Below, piece after piece: positions 48,507-59,480 of a stretch of 64,000 nucleotides of DNA. Position numbers and translations under genes: made by a program. This stretch comes from Aphelocoma coerulescens (taxonomy: Eukaryota; Chordata; Aves; Passeriformes; Corvidae). The notes under the pieces are model-generated. The model was not told where the DNA came from, made no database searches, and was given only the letters and a program-made list of their open reading frames with translations. Each line of letters begins with the position of its first letter. Position 1 is the first letter of the stretch. The stretch spans positions 8,432,924-8,496,923 of the forward strand of contig NC_091023.1 in the NCBI RefSeq assembly GCF_041296385.1. The letters run 5' to 3'.

Positions 48507-51349
48507 TACATACAGGCCTCCCTCAGGTCAGAAAAGTAGTTGCCTACTTAGCTGAAATTCAATGAATTCAATTAAATACTGCAGCCTTGGGCTAGAGTTC
48601 TAAAATTATATTCATTTTGAGCCTTTCTTGCAACCTTGGAGTTTTTCTTTAATTGTATTGAACATCCTCAGGGTCCGTGTATGTGAGGAAGGGAAGCTCA
48701 GGGTCTGAAATAAGCCATCTTTTCAGATTCACCACCAGATGTTTTTGTTTAAGATAAGACCAAATATTTCCAAATCTGACAGAGCAGAAAGAGGTATAAT
48801 AGTTACTGTCACTGGAAAAGTAACATTTCCTGAACTAGATCCTCAGCTAGTGGAAACTGAGGAAGCAGTCTGATGTTACCAGAGTTATGAACATGTCTAC
48901 CAACATAATCTGGTCCTCTGCACTGAAGTGTATTTCTGTTTATCTTTTGTTTCTATAACTAAAAACAATGCAAGCAGGATTAATAGAAGTAATAATGATC
49001 TGCACTTTTTTTTTAATTCATCCAGTGCAGAAAATACTGAGAAATGAATGTTTATCAGAAATTAATTTCAATAAATCCTTCATTGGTAACTTTGTCTTTG
49101 AAGTGTGTATAGATAAATATTTGCAAAAGAAAGACATAGATTTCAAAAACTTTAAAGATTCACTCCTTTGCCTTTTATTTAAGCAAATTATGATATTCAC
49201 TGAGAAGTCCTAGAACTCCTGAAGTCAATGCAGAAAAGTATGAGAAACATGGCACTTCAGAGCCTTGAATTCCTTCCATCCAAATTCACTGCAAGCCACA
49301 GATTAGTGGTTAAACCCCAAATTTTCCATACACTATATGTAATTAAGTTTGTTTCTCCTTAAAAGTTTTAAACCTAGAACAAAGATAATGTTTATGAATG
49401 AAGGCCTGAAGGCATAGCATGGAAAATAATAAAAGCTAATTCTTAAATGCTAAAATGTCTTTTGTTTTACAAAGACTATGCAATGGCTATAGAAGCCAGA
49501 AGTAATTCTTAGGCTTTAGAAAATCAGTTAAAAGTTCACATACTTGTTTTCTGCAAACCTTACCAGATTTCATGTGATTTGGTGGAAGAAAAACAATGTA
49601 GTCTAATAACCCAACATTAAAACGGTCCTGTGACTTAAAGGGAAAATGACCATTTCAAAGTGCTTGGTAAAATGTAAGATCTGATTGTAAAGACATATTT
49701 TCATAGAATCCCTCTATCACCATCTGGTTAAACGGCAGATCTATAAATCTAAGTTAAAAGATAGCAAAGATGGGCTTTTGGGCAAAGAAAGAATATCAAG
49801 TGTTCGCCTTGATCTGATTGCAAAATCATAGTTCAAATAGAGTCACTTACAAAACCAAAGAAAAGGTAATGTCTTTATGACTTACTAGTTAAAGAAAAAT
49901 TATGTTCTCCTTAATCAGAAAGATGCAGTCATGGTATTTTGTGTAGTATTATTTTGTGCAAATTCATCAATCGTTATTTAATGTAAAAAAACTTGTAACA
50001 TTAATAAAATTCAAGGTAATAGTACAGCTGGCATGCATTTATAGCCAGAACACAAATTCTTGAGCTTGAAGCTTTTAGACTTTTTCAGTGAGTTTGTTTT
50101 CATGGGTCAGAGTTTCAGGTGATGCAAGTTATCTTTTGTTCATTTAAATCAGCAGAGTAATGATAACTTACACTGGCTAAAGATGTGACTTACTATTTCA
50201 ACTGAAATGTTCAGTTGCTGAATTTATGAGGATATAATTGAGATACTCTTAAAAAAAAAAAAAGGAAGCTTTAATTTTCTCATTTATAATGGAGGTGTAG
50301 GGTGGGAAAATGGACGGACCATGAAATGATTAGACAGCTTGTGTGACTAATAGGAATACTGTCCCTAAAGGGAAAAAGAACATCTTACCAATACAAGTAC
50401 ACTCAATTAGAGTTTTAAATTAGGGTGTAATTATGTTTTTTAAGGCAGAAAAAAAGAAGAAAGCTTTTAATCTTCTAGGTGGCCTAATTTTAGCAAAAAG
50501 ACAAATTTAGGAAGTGTTTTGTCTAAGATGACACTCTGCATCTTTCATAATTTTGGACTAAATCCAATCCCCAAAGGGCTGGAAACAGTTGTATTATCTT
50601 TTTTGTACCTGAGAAAGGAGGAAACACCTCACCAAAGCAATAGAAAAACAGCCCATATATTTCCATTTTTAATTATATCTTGTTTTTGGAAAAATGAAAG
50701 GATTATTTATGTCAATTACTTGCATCAATTACTTATATTTAATATTATGCAACATTCTATATTTTTGCTTAGGGGTCAGTTGTGTCTGAGGAACAACAAT
50801 GGAAAAACAATAAATAGGCAAGCCTGGATGTGCAGGCTCAAGTGGCTGTTCACAAGTATTCAGGTATTACACAGACAATGTTGCATGTCTTAGACCTTGA
50901 TCTTGCACAAACAGTGTGGTTTTGATTGTTTCAGTATCTCAGAGATGGTGCAATAAGATAATGCAGCTTCCTTATTTATTGGTGTTTGCTGTGCTCCTGT
51001 CAGCTAAACTTGACAGGTATTTAGATGCTTCATCTCCCTGGTACTCCAAGTTCAAAGGGAAAAAAACTCTGCCTTCCAAGTTTCAAATGAAAATGATTTG
51101 GTATTTCTGAGAAATGCATCAGAATGCAAAAAATAAGTGTTTATGTGGCAGGAGCAGAAAGCAAACTATAAATGATTAAACTACAAATTCACTTGGTAGT
51201 TATCTTTTAATATAAGGTGAATCAATAAGAGGGAATAACTGTGATGGGAAGAAGGAATCACCATTATGGTCTGGATTAGTCCTCACCAGCAAGAGCTGCA
51301 GAAAACAAGTGAAGAAAGCTTCAGAGTAAGCTCAAAAATATTTTCTAAC
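48507..51349. other. Single-copy DNA, A13 run
   Basis: No gene recognised. A13 at 50251-50263. A small duplication of 'tcaattact' occurs at 50711-50736. A 124-codon open frame (50519-50893) has no recognisable domain. Confidence 0.55.
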
Positions 51350-51457
51350 ATACTTAGGTGCTTAAAGAATCAAATAAGCTAATAATGAGCTTTTCTTAAA
51401 ACATAGATCTTTCAAGATACTTAGGTACCTAAGAGTTCCTAAAACTTTTAGGCCTAA
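51350..51457. repeat. Cluster of TTAGG-centred palindromes
   Basis: ATACTTAGGT occurs twice as a direct repeat (51350-51359 and 51417-51426). The second copy lies in a perfect 14-bp palindrome, CTTAGGTACCTAAG (51420-51433). A third related palindrome, TTAGGCCTAA, follows at 51448-51457. Three related sites in about 110 bp suggest a shared origin or a multimeric binding site. Confidence 0.55.
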
Positions 51458-52388
51458 GTCTGTCCAGCTGATGGTCAGCTGCCAACTGAAATCAATTCTG
51501 ACCAAAGTTCCCACCAGGAAAACTTAAATTTTATATCTATAGAGATACATGTACAAACAACATATATTTTTGCCCTTGGGCTCAAATGTTCAGCCACTAA
51601 ACCCTAAGCAGCCTTGATTACAGACTGTCCCCTTTGGAACTTCATAAAGAAGATAACACAGCAAGAAGATGCAAGCGTTATAGCCCCTGTCCTAACCTGA
51701 TAACTAATTTATGAAATAGTTATACAATATTGTATCTCTTTGATTGCAGATAAGGACATAAACCTGTTCTCCTGCTTCCCCAGACACCAATCCCACTGAA
51801 TTGCTGCAGGATCTTGAACAGGCTGTGTCATCTCCTTCTTCTGAAGCCTTTAGTATTCACAGGGAAAAAGACCTCTAGTATGATTCTGTAACCCTGGAAT
51901 TAGTGCACCTGCCAGAGGAACCTGGAGATGGTTTCTTCCCCAGCGACAACTGGAGAACTGGAAATAGAGGCACTGCATCTTCTAGTGTCTGTGGTATGTG
52001 CAATGAAACAGAGGGAACACCCTTGCAGGTGTAGATAGTGCAACTTCTAACTAGTCTAAGATGAAACAATATTTTTCTCCTTACCTTTTATTTGTTAAAA
52101 ATAAATTAACATATCTTTAAAGTAAAAATAATAATGAGTTTATTTATTACAGGGGCACTGTAGAAATAACAAGTTGCAATCAAAACAAAAGCTTGCCCAA
52201 TTATGTGCTTATCATCTTAAAATAAGAATCCAGGGGAATATAGATCCCTGAATGCAAAGAGGAAGTGGGCAGTATAGAGGAGACAGGACATGCACAGAAC
52301 TGTGCTGTGATCTCTGTTTTATTTCAAAGTACCACTTGGCTGTTTCTTATTTGCACCCTTTGTGTGCCAGCGCACACATGGAGTGCAG
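51458..52388. other. Single-copy DNA, no gene recognised
   Basis: No gene, repeat family or strong dyad. Confidence 0.5.
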
Positions 52389-52470
52389 CAACCAAGGCAC
52401 AGAGGCATCTGTAACTTTCTAACAGTCAAAACTTACTGACTGGATCCAATCAGTGCTAGAGCAGATAACC
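52389..52470 (-). mobile_element. Weak MIR-like SINE relic
   Basis: 'accaaggcacagaggcatc', 'tgtaactttctaacagtc' and 'aaaacttactgac' parallel the reverse complement of the MIR tail ('ctgaggcacagagagg', 'taagtaacttgcc', 'agtcagtgg'). Very diverged and matched by eye; treat as a suggestion. Confidence 0.22.
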
Positions 52471-55047
52471 AAGTAGGTAATTGTGCACATTTTCAACAAT
52501 CCTTGTGCTAGAAAACTGTAAAAGTAAAAGGAGAAGGTAGAAGCAGTGAAATGTGCTTTTGTGATTAGCTGGGAAGTTTATTAGACTGGACTTTTTCTTG
52601 AGACTGTACAAGAAAAGGAAATTTTCACCCTTGCAATCTGAATATAATGAAGCCCTTATTTCAATTCTTTCACTTACTGTTTTATCCTTTTTGTTTGCAA
52701 TAGATTTGACACCTGCTGTTTTTACCTCCTGTCTTCACCTAATATCACCATTTCTCTCAGGGTAAAAGTATCATCTTTTTATAATAATACCTTTGGAATT
52801 GTTTTCCCCATTATGGCCTAAGTATTTTTTTTATCAAAGCAATATAATCTAAGCAGCAACCAGGAAGATCTTGCAAAGACATTCATTCTTCCCCATTCCT
52901 TTTTGAATATGTTATACCAGTAAGCCTTGGAATCTCTAATTTGTGCCCAAAAACACCCACACAGAATCTAAGAAACAAATGACCTGCAAGCTGAAATTGT
53001 CCAGGTTCACATAGTACATTGATTTTGTGGGTCTGCTGCAAACATTCCTATCTGCATGTAGCACTACCTCATAGCGGGAAGCACATTGCATTGACATCAG
53101 TTGACAGCAGATGAATATCTGGCTTTGTTCTCTGTCTTTCTGTGTTCTTTAATGATTTTTAATTCTGACTATGAATCACACAATTGAAAGACTAGTGCAG
53201 CAAGGTACCACATAAATCCTATGGTATTTCTATTGTTGCTGCAAATGTATTGCCTGCTTTCCCACTAGTCAGTCAGGATTCTGGGGGGGGTTGAGGCAGC
53301 TTTAGTCCCTAATTGGTAATAATTTATGTGTGGTAAAACTTAATGACACCAACAAGACAGTTCTTGCACAGAAAGTTAAGTGTTATTTCCTAATGCTGCT
53401 CAGAACATTTTCAAAATTCTCTTAAAACTCCAGGGTGTGAGCAAGCCTCTCTTCTGGTAATACTCCTATGGCTTCCTGCTTAAATGTTCAATAGTGACTT
53501 TATCTGCCCTTTAAAAGAAACCCTTCTGACTGCAACACTTTAAAAGAGTATTTTAAGTATAGAAAATCAGAAGGTGCTACCAGCTGTATGGGACTGGATC
53601 ATGTTTGTGGCTGGGTGCTGAGAACTGTTCTGCTTTGCTTCACTGTACAACTCAGTCTTGGGCTTATTCAGGATTATGTGTTTGGTTCTGCTAGAAACAG
53701 AGAGGGATTTTCACAGGGCACAAGCAGGTCCATCCATGTCCTGTTGCTAGAACAAATCACGAGGCACAGAACATCATATGCTGACCATTCCAGTGGTCTA
53801 CATGAATGCCAAGGAAAGAGCTGGACTGTGGTGTGCTTGGTTTGCAGAAACAGCAGAGAAAGCCAGCACACAACTATTAGTTCAGCTGGAACTTTTCAAG
53901 TACATGGCACAATACAGATAATATGAACAGAGGGGATGGTTCTTGGCCCCATCCAGTGGCATTATCTGGAATAATAAAATAATAAATAAAAATTATTTTC
54001 TGTACTGGGATCAGGGAGCCAAGCCACATTGTCATCTCAGCCTTTTAGCTCTGAGTCACAAAAGACTTCTATCTCCTTCCCAGTTACAACTGGATGGCAG
54101 ATTGTTTAGGGTGACATTATCTGGGTCCAGATGGTCCCACCTACTGCAAAATCTGTAGTGCTTGTTTATTTTGTAGTGGTTCTATGCCTTGATCTTTTAA
54201 CAGCTCTCTGGAGAAGCAGGGGGAAGGATTAGGAGGCTCAGTATATTCCTCTTCTGTGCCACCACTGAATGGTGTTTCCCCATATTTTCTTTTCATTTCA
54301 GTTTGTGACCGAGTTGTATTCCAGAGGAGAGCACTGAACAGATTAGAATTTAATTGAAAGTAGAAGATGATTATTTCGGTTGCCCAATGATCTGCTGACA
54401 TAGGGAAATTATACTTAGGGAAAGGACAGCACCTCCTTGAAGTGCAACTCTACTCTGAAAAGTAAATCTGAAACTGTTTCTGACAAGTAAATATTTGCCA
54501 TTTCTCAGGGATCCCATGGCAAACCTACTTAGACTCACAAGAAAAATTCAGGTGGGAAAGGACTTCTCAGGAGATCTCTGTCAGGCTCGGACTCACAGCA
54601 GGGTCACCTATGAGACCTGTGAGTTACCTGGGGCTGTATCCAATCTGTGGCTCTACAAATTGTTTGGGATCCGAGAATCATCTTGTTGGGGTTTGGTTTT
54701 CAATTCTGGTTCTGCACCCACAGATTTTGGTATACACATTAGGCACCAGGGAAAAAGGCCTAGTTACAATAAAATTCAAATGCCACCTTCACCTTGAGGC
54801 ACTGGCAGGGAGTAGAGGGTATGACTTTGGAAGTGCAATCCTGTGGATGCTCCTGAAGACAGACCTGAGCATATCAAATAGTTGAATATACAATTTATGC
54901 ACTGTCAGCTACTTTACTCCATTTCCTGGTACATTTTTAAAGTGAGGCCCCCAGGTGGGTAGGGAGTGATCAGATCTGAAGGTTCGTGTGGAAGCCATGT
55001 GTCCTGCTCTTAGGGTTGAGAAGACAACTCTTTGATAATTATCGTCA
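52471..55047. other. Single-copy DNA, no gene recognised
   Basis: Somewhat GC-richer from 53.6 to 55 kb, with open frames of 64-112 codons (the longest at 53588-53926) that lack domains. G8 at 53283-53290. Confidence 0.5.
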
Positions 55048-55072
55048 AATTAGCTTCTCATTGAAGCTAATT
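55048..55072. repeat. Hairpin with inverted TTAG/CTAA homeodomain cores
   Basis: AATTAGCTTC (55048-55057) and GAAGCTAATT (55063-55072) are exact complements with a 5-nt loop. Each arm holds an AATTAG/CTAATT homeodomain-type core, and a further GATAATTATC palindrome (55034-55043) lies just upstream. The surrounding sequence (54.94-55.2 kb) is complex and enhancer-like. Confidence 0.55.
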
Positions 55073-57619
55073 AGAGCTCAAGCAGCAGCCTGTGCCAGCC
55101 TCAACAGGTACATCAAAACATTGCAGAGAGACCAACTTAGGCCTTGACAATAGTATAATTACAGTACCACAAGCTGTGTTTTAGAGAGCAATCAGAGTCA
55201 GGTCACTCAGGATAAACCTGTGCCCGTGATTTTCATATGTTAGTGGGGTGAGGAAAAGGTTAGATGTTATCACAGTCTGAATTCCATCTCTGTGGAAAGA
55301 CTATGAGTCTGGTCCTTGCAAAGATTGTTCTTTAAGTTTAACAGAAACAGACACCTTTTCTGCTACCAAAAGGCAGTCCACAAATCCCTAGATCTCTGAG
55401 CTGTCCTTAGACTACAGATTAGGATGCTCTCTTGAGCAATAGAAACCATGGATTAAGCTCTGGGAGGCCTCCAAGAGGCTCATATACATATCCACCACTT
55501 TGCTGGCTGGTTATGCCGTAGGAGTGTACTCACAGTTCCTCAGCTAGCATTTTAGAATGAAACTCTGCTGACTTCTGTGCTTTCTGTATTTGGAATTTCA
55601 GTGTATTAAGACACACTAGGCCTGCTGAGTCAGGCCTTGAGGAGATAAGCAGGTGTTTCTGAACTCTAGGTGACAGCAGTGTGTAGGCGAGAGAGAAGCC
55701 TCACTCTAAATCCAGCTTGGTCCAGACCTTATTTTGCTGAGAACAGGTAATGCACAGGGCAGCTCAGGCAGTTTCTGTGAGGATGTGTGACTGCATCTCC
55801 TCAGCTGCACCACAGTGGGGAGAGGCTGTCTGGAAATGAAGACCCAGTCTGGCAGCAATTAAACAGCTGACCCATATCCAGACCTCTGAATTATGACACT
55901 TCTGACCTAGTTGCTACCCTATGTCCAACCTCCAACAATCGTCTACCCTCTGCTGTGAGAAGCCAAGAACACGAATTCAACGCCTCAGTGCCATTCTTTT
56001 GACAGTTTTAAGGCTGTTGTGTGAGAAAAAGTGTTCATTTCACCTCTTAAATCAATTATTTATCCTTTTCCATATTTGTTCAATATTTATAATGAATCCT
56101 TGGAATGAATGTTTCTTCCCTTCCAGAATTTATTTTGCTGTATATCTGAGCACTGTGTGAAGAACTCAGACCATCACACACTGAAATTACAGTAAACTCC
56201 TATTAGAGTGCCAGCTACTCACGTGGAAGTGTGGTAACAAAAGCTGATGTACACACTTTCCCCCTAAATTTTCCTAAATGTGATTAAGTACTTAAAGCAT
56301 CAGTTCTGCTTCACAGGGAAACTCCTCACAGTTCCAGCACAATGCTGGGATCCTGTGCAGTCTTGAAGGGCACCTAACTGCGAAAGAGACTTGTGATCAA
56401 GATGTCACTAAAACGTCTGGTGTACACCACATTCTTACTCCTGCCAAAACTGATGTGATAATTTTTTAAAGCTTTAAGAAAAAAAAAAAAAGGAAAGCCT
56501 ACTGAATTGCCAGTGGTCTTCAGGAGCATAAAGCAGCTGAAGACACCCTGCCTTTCTGGGTGGCCTAAGAAGGTTCAGTCCTCAGCAGAATTACTGTGGA
56601 TTAGGGGAAGCATAAAATTCTCCCCAACCCAGAGTTACAGGAAGAAAGAGTCTGGAAGGAGTAAACGGCATATTTCCAGAGCTTTGCAGTATCACAGACT
56701 ATTCACCACACATTCTGGCTCTGATAACATTTACTTTTGCATTCTCTGTGGATTAGAAAAAAGAAGAAGGGTTTGTAACAGAGAATTATTAGTAAAGGCT
56801 AGTTAAATGATGCTAAATCCAAACAAAAGCTTTTCTCTGAATAAAGGAAAGGTTAACTAAACTGCACAAGGTATAGCAAATGCCATGAAAAAATTTAGTG
56901 TAGTCTAGCAATCAATATTATATTTATACTTTTAGCATAACCTTTTTTTAAAGGCTCAAATATGTGTGCTGGGTTTTAAGAAGTTTTTTAAAGTACAGCA
57001 CACATAATAATGTTTGAGTCTTGAGACCTGAAAGCAATAGCTACCAGTTGCTGAAGGGGCTTTCCCAGGAAGAAGGTAAGGATGCCTAGGCCTTAACCAA
57101 TGTCTGAGTTGATAGTTCCTTGAGAAAAATAGCAAAAAGAAGAAAATGCCCATTTCCCCATATTGTTTGTATGATTCTCTGTAAACTATAGCCAGATGAA
57201 GCATCTGTGATATGTACCCATAAACTGAAATATTTTACTGAGCCCATTTGTGGTTTTAGCAAAATGAAAGAAAATAACCCCTAAATGTCTTGCTTTCAGT
57301 GATCCTCTTGCTCACATAAATCACTGGGGTGTGTGTTCTGCATCATCTCAGCTCTTTTGTTGTAACAACAGTAGAGATGATCAGACCTGGACAAATATAA
57401 AGATTTTGAGAACTTCATGGGTGTGTCAAAAAATGTTGCTTTTAAAGAAATGATCTCAACCTTTATGAACCTTTGGCAAGGCTCAGTCCAGCTCTCTTTA
57501 TGCTTTCCCTGTGCTGTCTTCCCCAGCATCTGCTTCTAGTTAGAAGTGCAAGAAGACATCAGGAAACCTAATTCAGTGGTAAAGCAACTCTCTCCAGAAA
57601 TTCATCAGGTAGATATTTC
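55073..57619. other. Single-copy DNA, A-run
   Basis: No gene recognised. A13-type run at 56480-56492. Open frames of 77-99 codons near 55.9-57.5 kb are unrecognised. Confidence 0.5.
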
Positions 57620-57655
57620 TAACACTTCTCAAATCTCTCTCTCTAACACTTCTCA
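57620..57655 (+). repeat. Small tandem duplication with CT filler
   Basis: TAACACTTCTCA occurs at 57620-57631 and 57644-57655 with a (TC)n stretch between, a 24-bp period. Confidence 0.8.
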
Positions 57656-57770
57656 GTCTCAAGAGTTGTGTCCAGTTTAATCTTTTATTCCTACATAGAA
57701 GTCCTTCCTTTTTGTGGAATCATCAAGTTGAATTTTTGCTTAGTTGTCAGGTTTCACACAGTTTGGATTC

Positions 57771-58152
57771 CTGCACGCCGTGAGTGTGAATCGTTTCCAT
57801 TACGTCGTTCAGTCAGTAAAAGTCTCAGCTTTACCAAATTCCAAGTAAGTGTGGTAAGCAACACAAAAGAGCCTGAAATGCCAGTTCTGTTTGTGCCAGT
57901 ACTTGTTGCTGATTCCCTCAGCAGCTGCTTCCCGACTCTGCACCTCAGGGCAAACACAGCAGCACATAACAAAAGGTGGGTGTGGGTGGGATCTCTCACT
58001 TCGGCTCTTGCCAGCAAAGTACTCTAATCTCGTCTGAAGGGAGTTCACCTGTTTGTAAGTCCTCCCGCCCGACTCCCCCTCTGCTCAAAAAGTTAAAGAA
58101 ATTCTTGTGAAGCCTCACGCAGATCACTGGGAAGTCAGGAATCACAGGAGCG
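57771..58152. promoter_or_regulatory. Local CpG cluster
   Basis: I count 12 CpG dinucleotides in about 380 bp (near 57776, 57779, 57792, 57803, 57806, 57933, 58002, 58031, 58066, 58070, 58118 and 58151), in a window where CpG is otherwise sparse. The stretch also has KLF/SP-like GGTGGGTGTGGGTGGG (57975-57990) and cctcccgcccgactcccc (58061-58078). It may be a weak CpG island, a promoter or a low-methylation enhancer. It does not look dense enough to be a classical island, and no first exon is evident. Open frames of about 80-119 codons on both strands here are unrecognised. Confidence 0.35.
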
Positions 58153-59404
58153 GAGGCATTCAAAAGCTCTTGGGTGATTTAGAAGTGTGGGTCTACTGGC
58201 TTTCAGTGAGGATCAAACTCTATTGGATGCCATCAGCCTTGTAACTGTGTTTGAAGGGAATAGAACACGTTGAACAATTTCAGGCCTTTTTTTTTTTTTT
58301 TCAGCTGCAATTTTATTATTGCTCTGTAGTCTACAGTCAGAATTTTCTGCTTCCCAAAGCTCACAGAAAATATATTGTGCTTTCCTTTTTCCCCCTCCCT
58401 TCCCCTGTTAAGTATCAGTAGCTCCCAATAACCCAGTGCCCTGGGGTTAAAATTTGTTGTAATGAAACATAGGATCAGACAAGCTAATGCAAAATCACAG
58501 ATAATACCTGGACAGCTGATCAATACTCCTTTACATGCTTATAGGAAAGAATTGCTAAGTAGTTCCTATTATTGCCTTGCTGCTATCTACATTAATGGTA
58601 AACATTCTAAAGTGGTTTTAAGTTTCCATTATTAATCTATCAAAATACTTACAATCCTGGCTTCATCAGTTAGCATTTATTTCACTGTCATTAGATCTCA
58701 TTTTTTCAAGTGGAGAGAAAGTTATTATTATTACCTACCTCGTTCTCTTTTCTAGTACAAATTATATTATTAGGACAGGCTTTACACTTCTGCTTCTTAA
58801 AATTTGGAACATTTTGAGATTTGATTCCACTTACCAGCTTTCTCTCCTTCAGTGGTAAGTGTACACTCACACACACGTGTGTATCAGCAAAGCTTTCACA
58901 GAAATGATGACTGGCATTTTACTGAGACCTTCGTCGTCACTGCTTTGAGCTTTTAGAAAGAATGTGTCCTGTGAGAAGTGATCATTTAATAAAATGTACA
59001 TTTTTACAACAAGGTAACACCTGTTGGAGGAGCCACGAAGTAGCAGCGACTGGAGAAGTGCAGCAGTCCTCCCTTTGACTGGAATAACTTGATCAGTTGT
59101 CCTTTATAGAGTACTAACCCACGGTGAGTCCACAACATCTGTAAAGATATATCGATATTTTAGTCTAGGATTTCTTTGGGAACAATACAGAATTAACATT
59201 ACAGGACCTTAGATATGTGCAGTCACCTATTGTGCACAGCGCAGTGACCCTGACATGAGGCTTTTCCTTTCCACCAGGAGAATAGGGAATAGGCATGGAA
59301 TATTTCCTCTTTGCCTCCATAATAACAAATTAAAAAGAAAGCAAGTAAGACAAAGACAGATGCTTGATTCATAGGTTTTCAGGATTCTATTGAAAACTTC
59401 TCCA
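58153..59404. other. Single-copy DNA, T15 run and CA microtract
   Basis: T15 at 58287-58301. A small CA/TG stretch with an ACGT centre lies at 58863-58883. No gene. Confidence 0.55.
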
Positions 59405-59480
59405 GAAAGTTAAACAATAGTATATTTTATATTATTCTATTTTATATAATAATATTGCATAATATATATTTTATTGATGA
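59405..59480. repeat. AT-rich low-complexity patch
   Basis: Almost pure A/T (TATATT, ATAATA and ATATAT words) over about 75 bp. No unit repeats exactly. Confidence 0.7.

Noticed and set aside
53588..53926. 112-codon frame with a hydrophobic start resembling a signal peptide
   Set aside because: The remainder has no domain or cysteine pattern I recognise, and there is no promoter, splice or poly(A) context specific to it.
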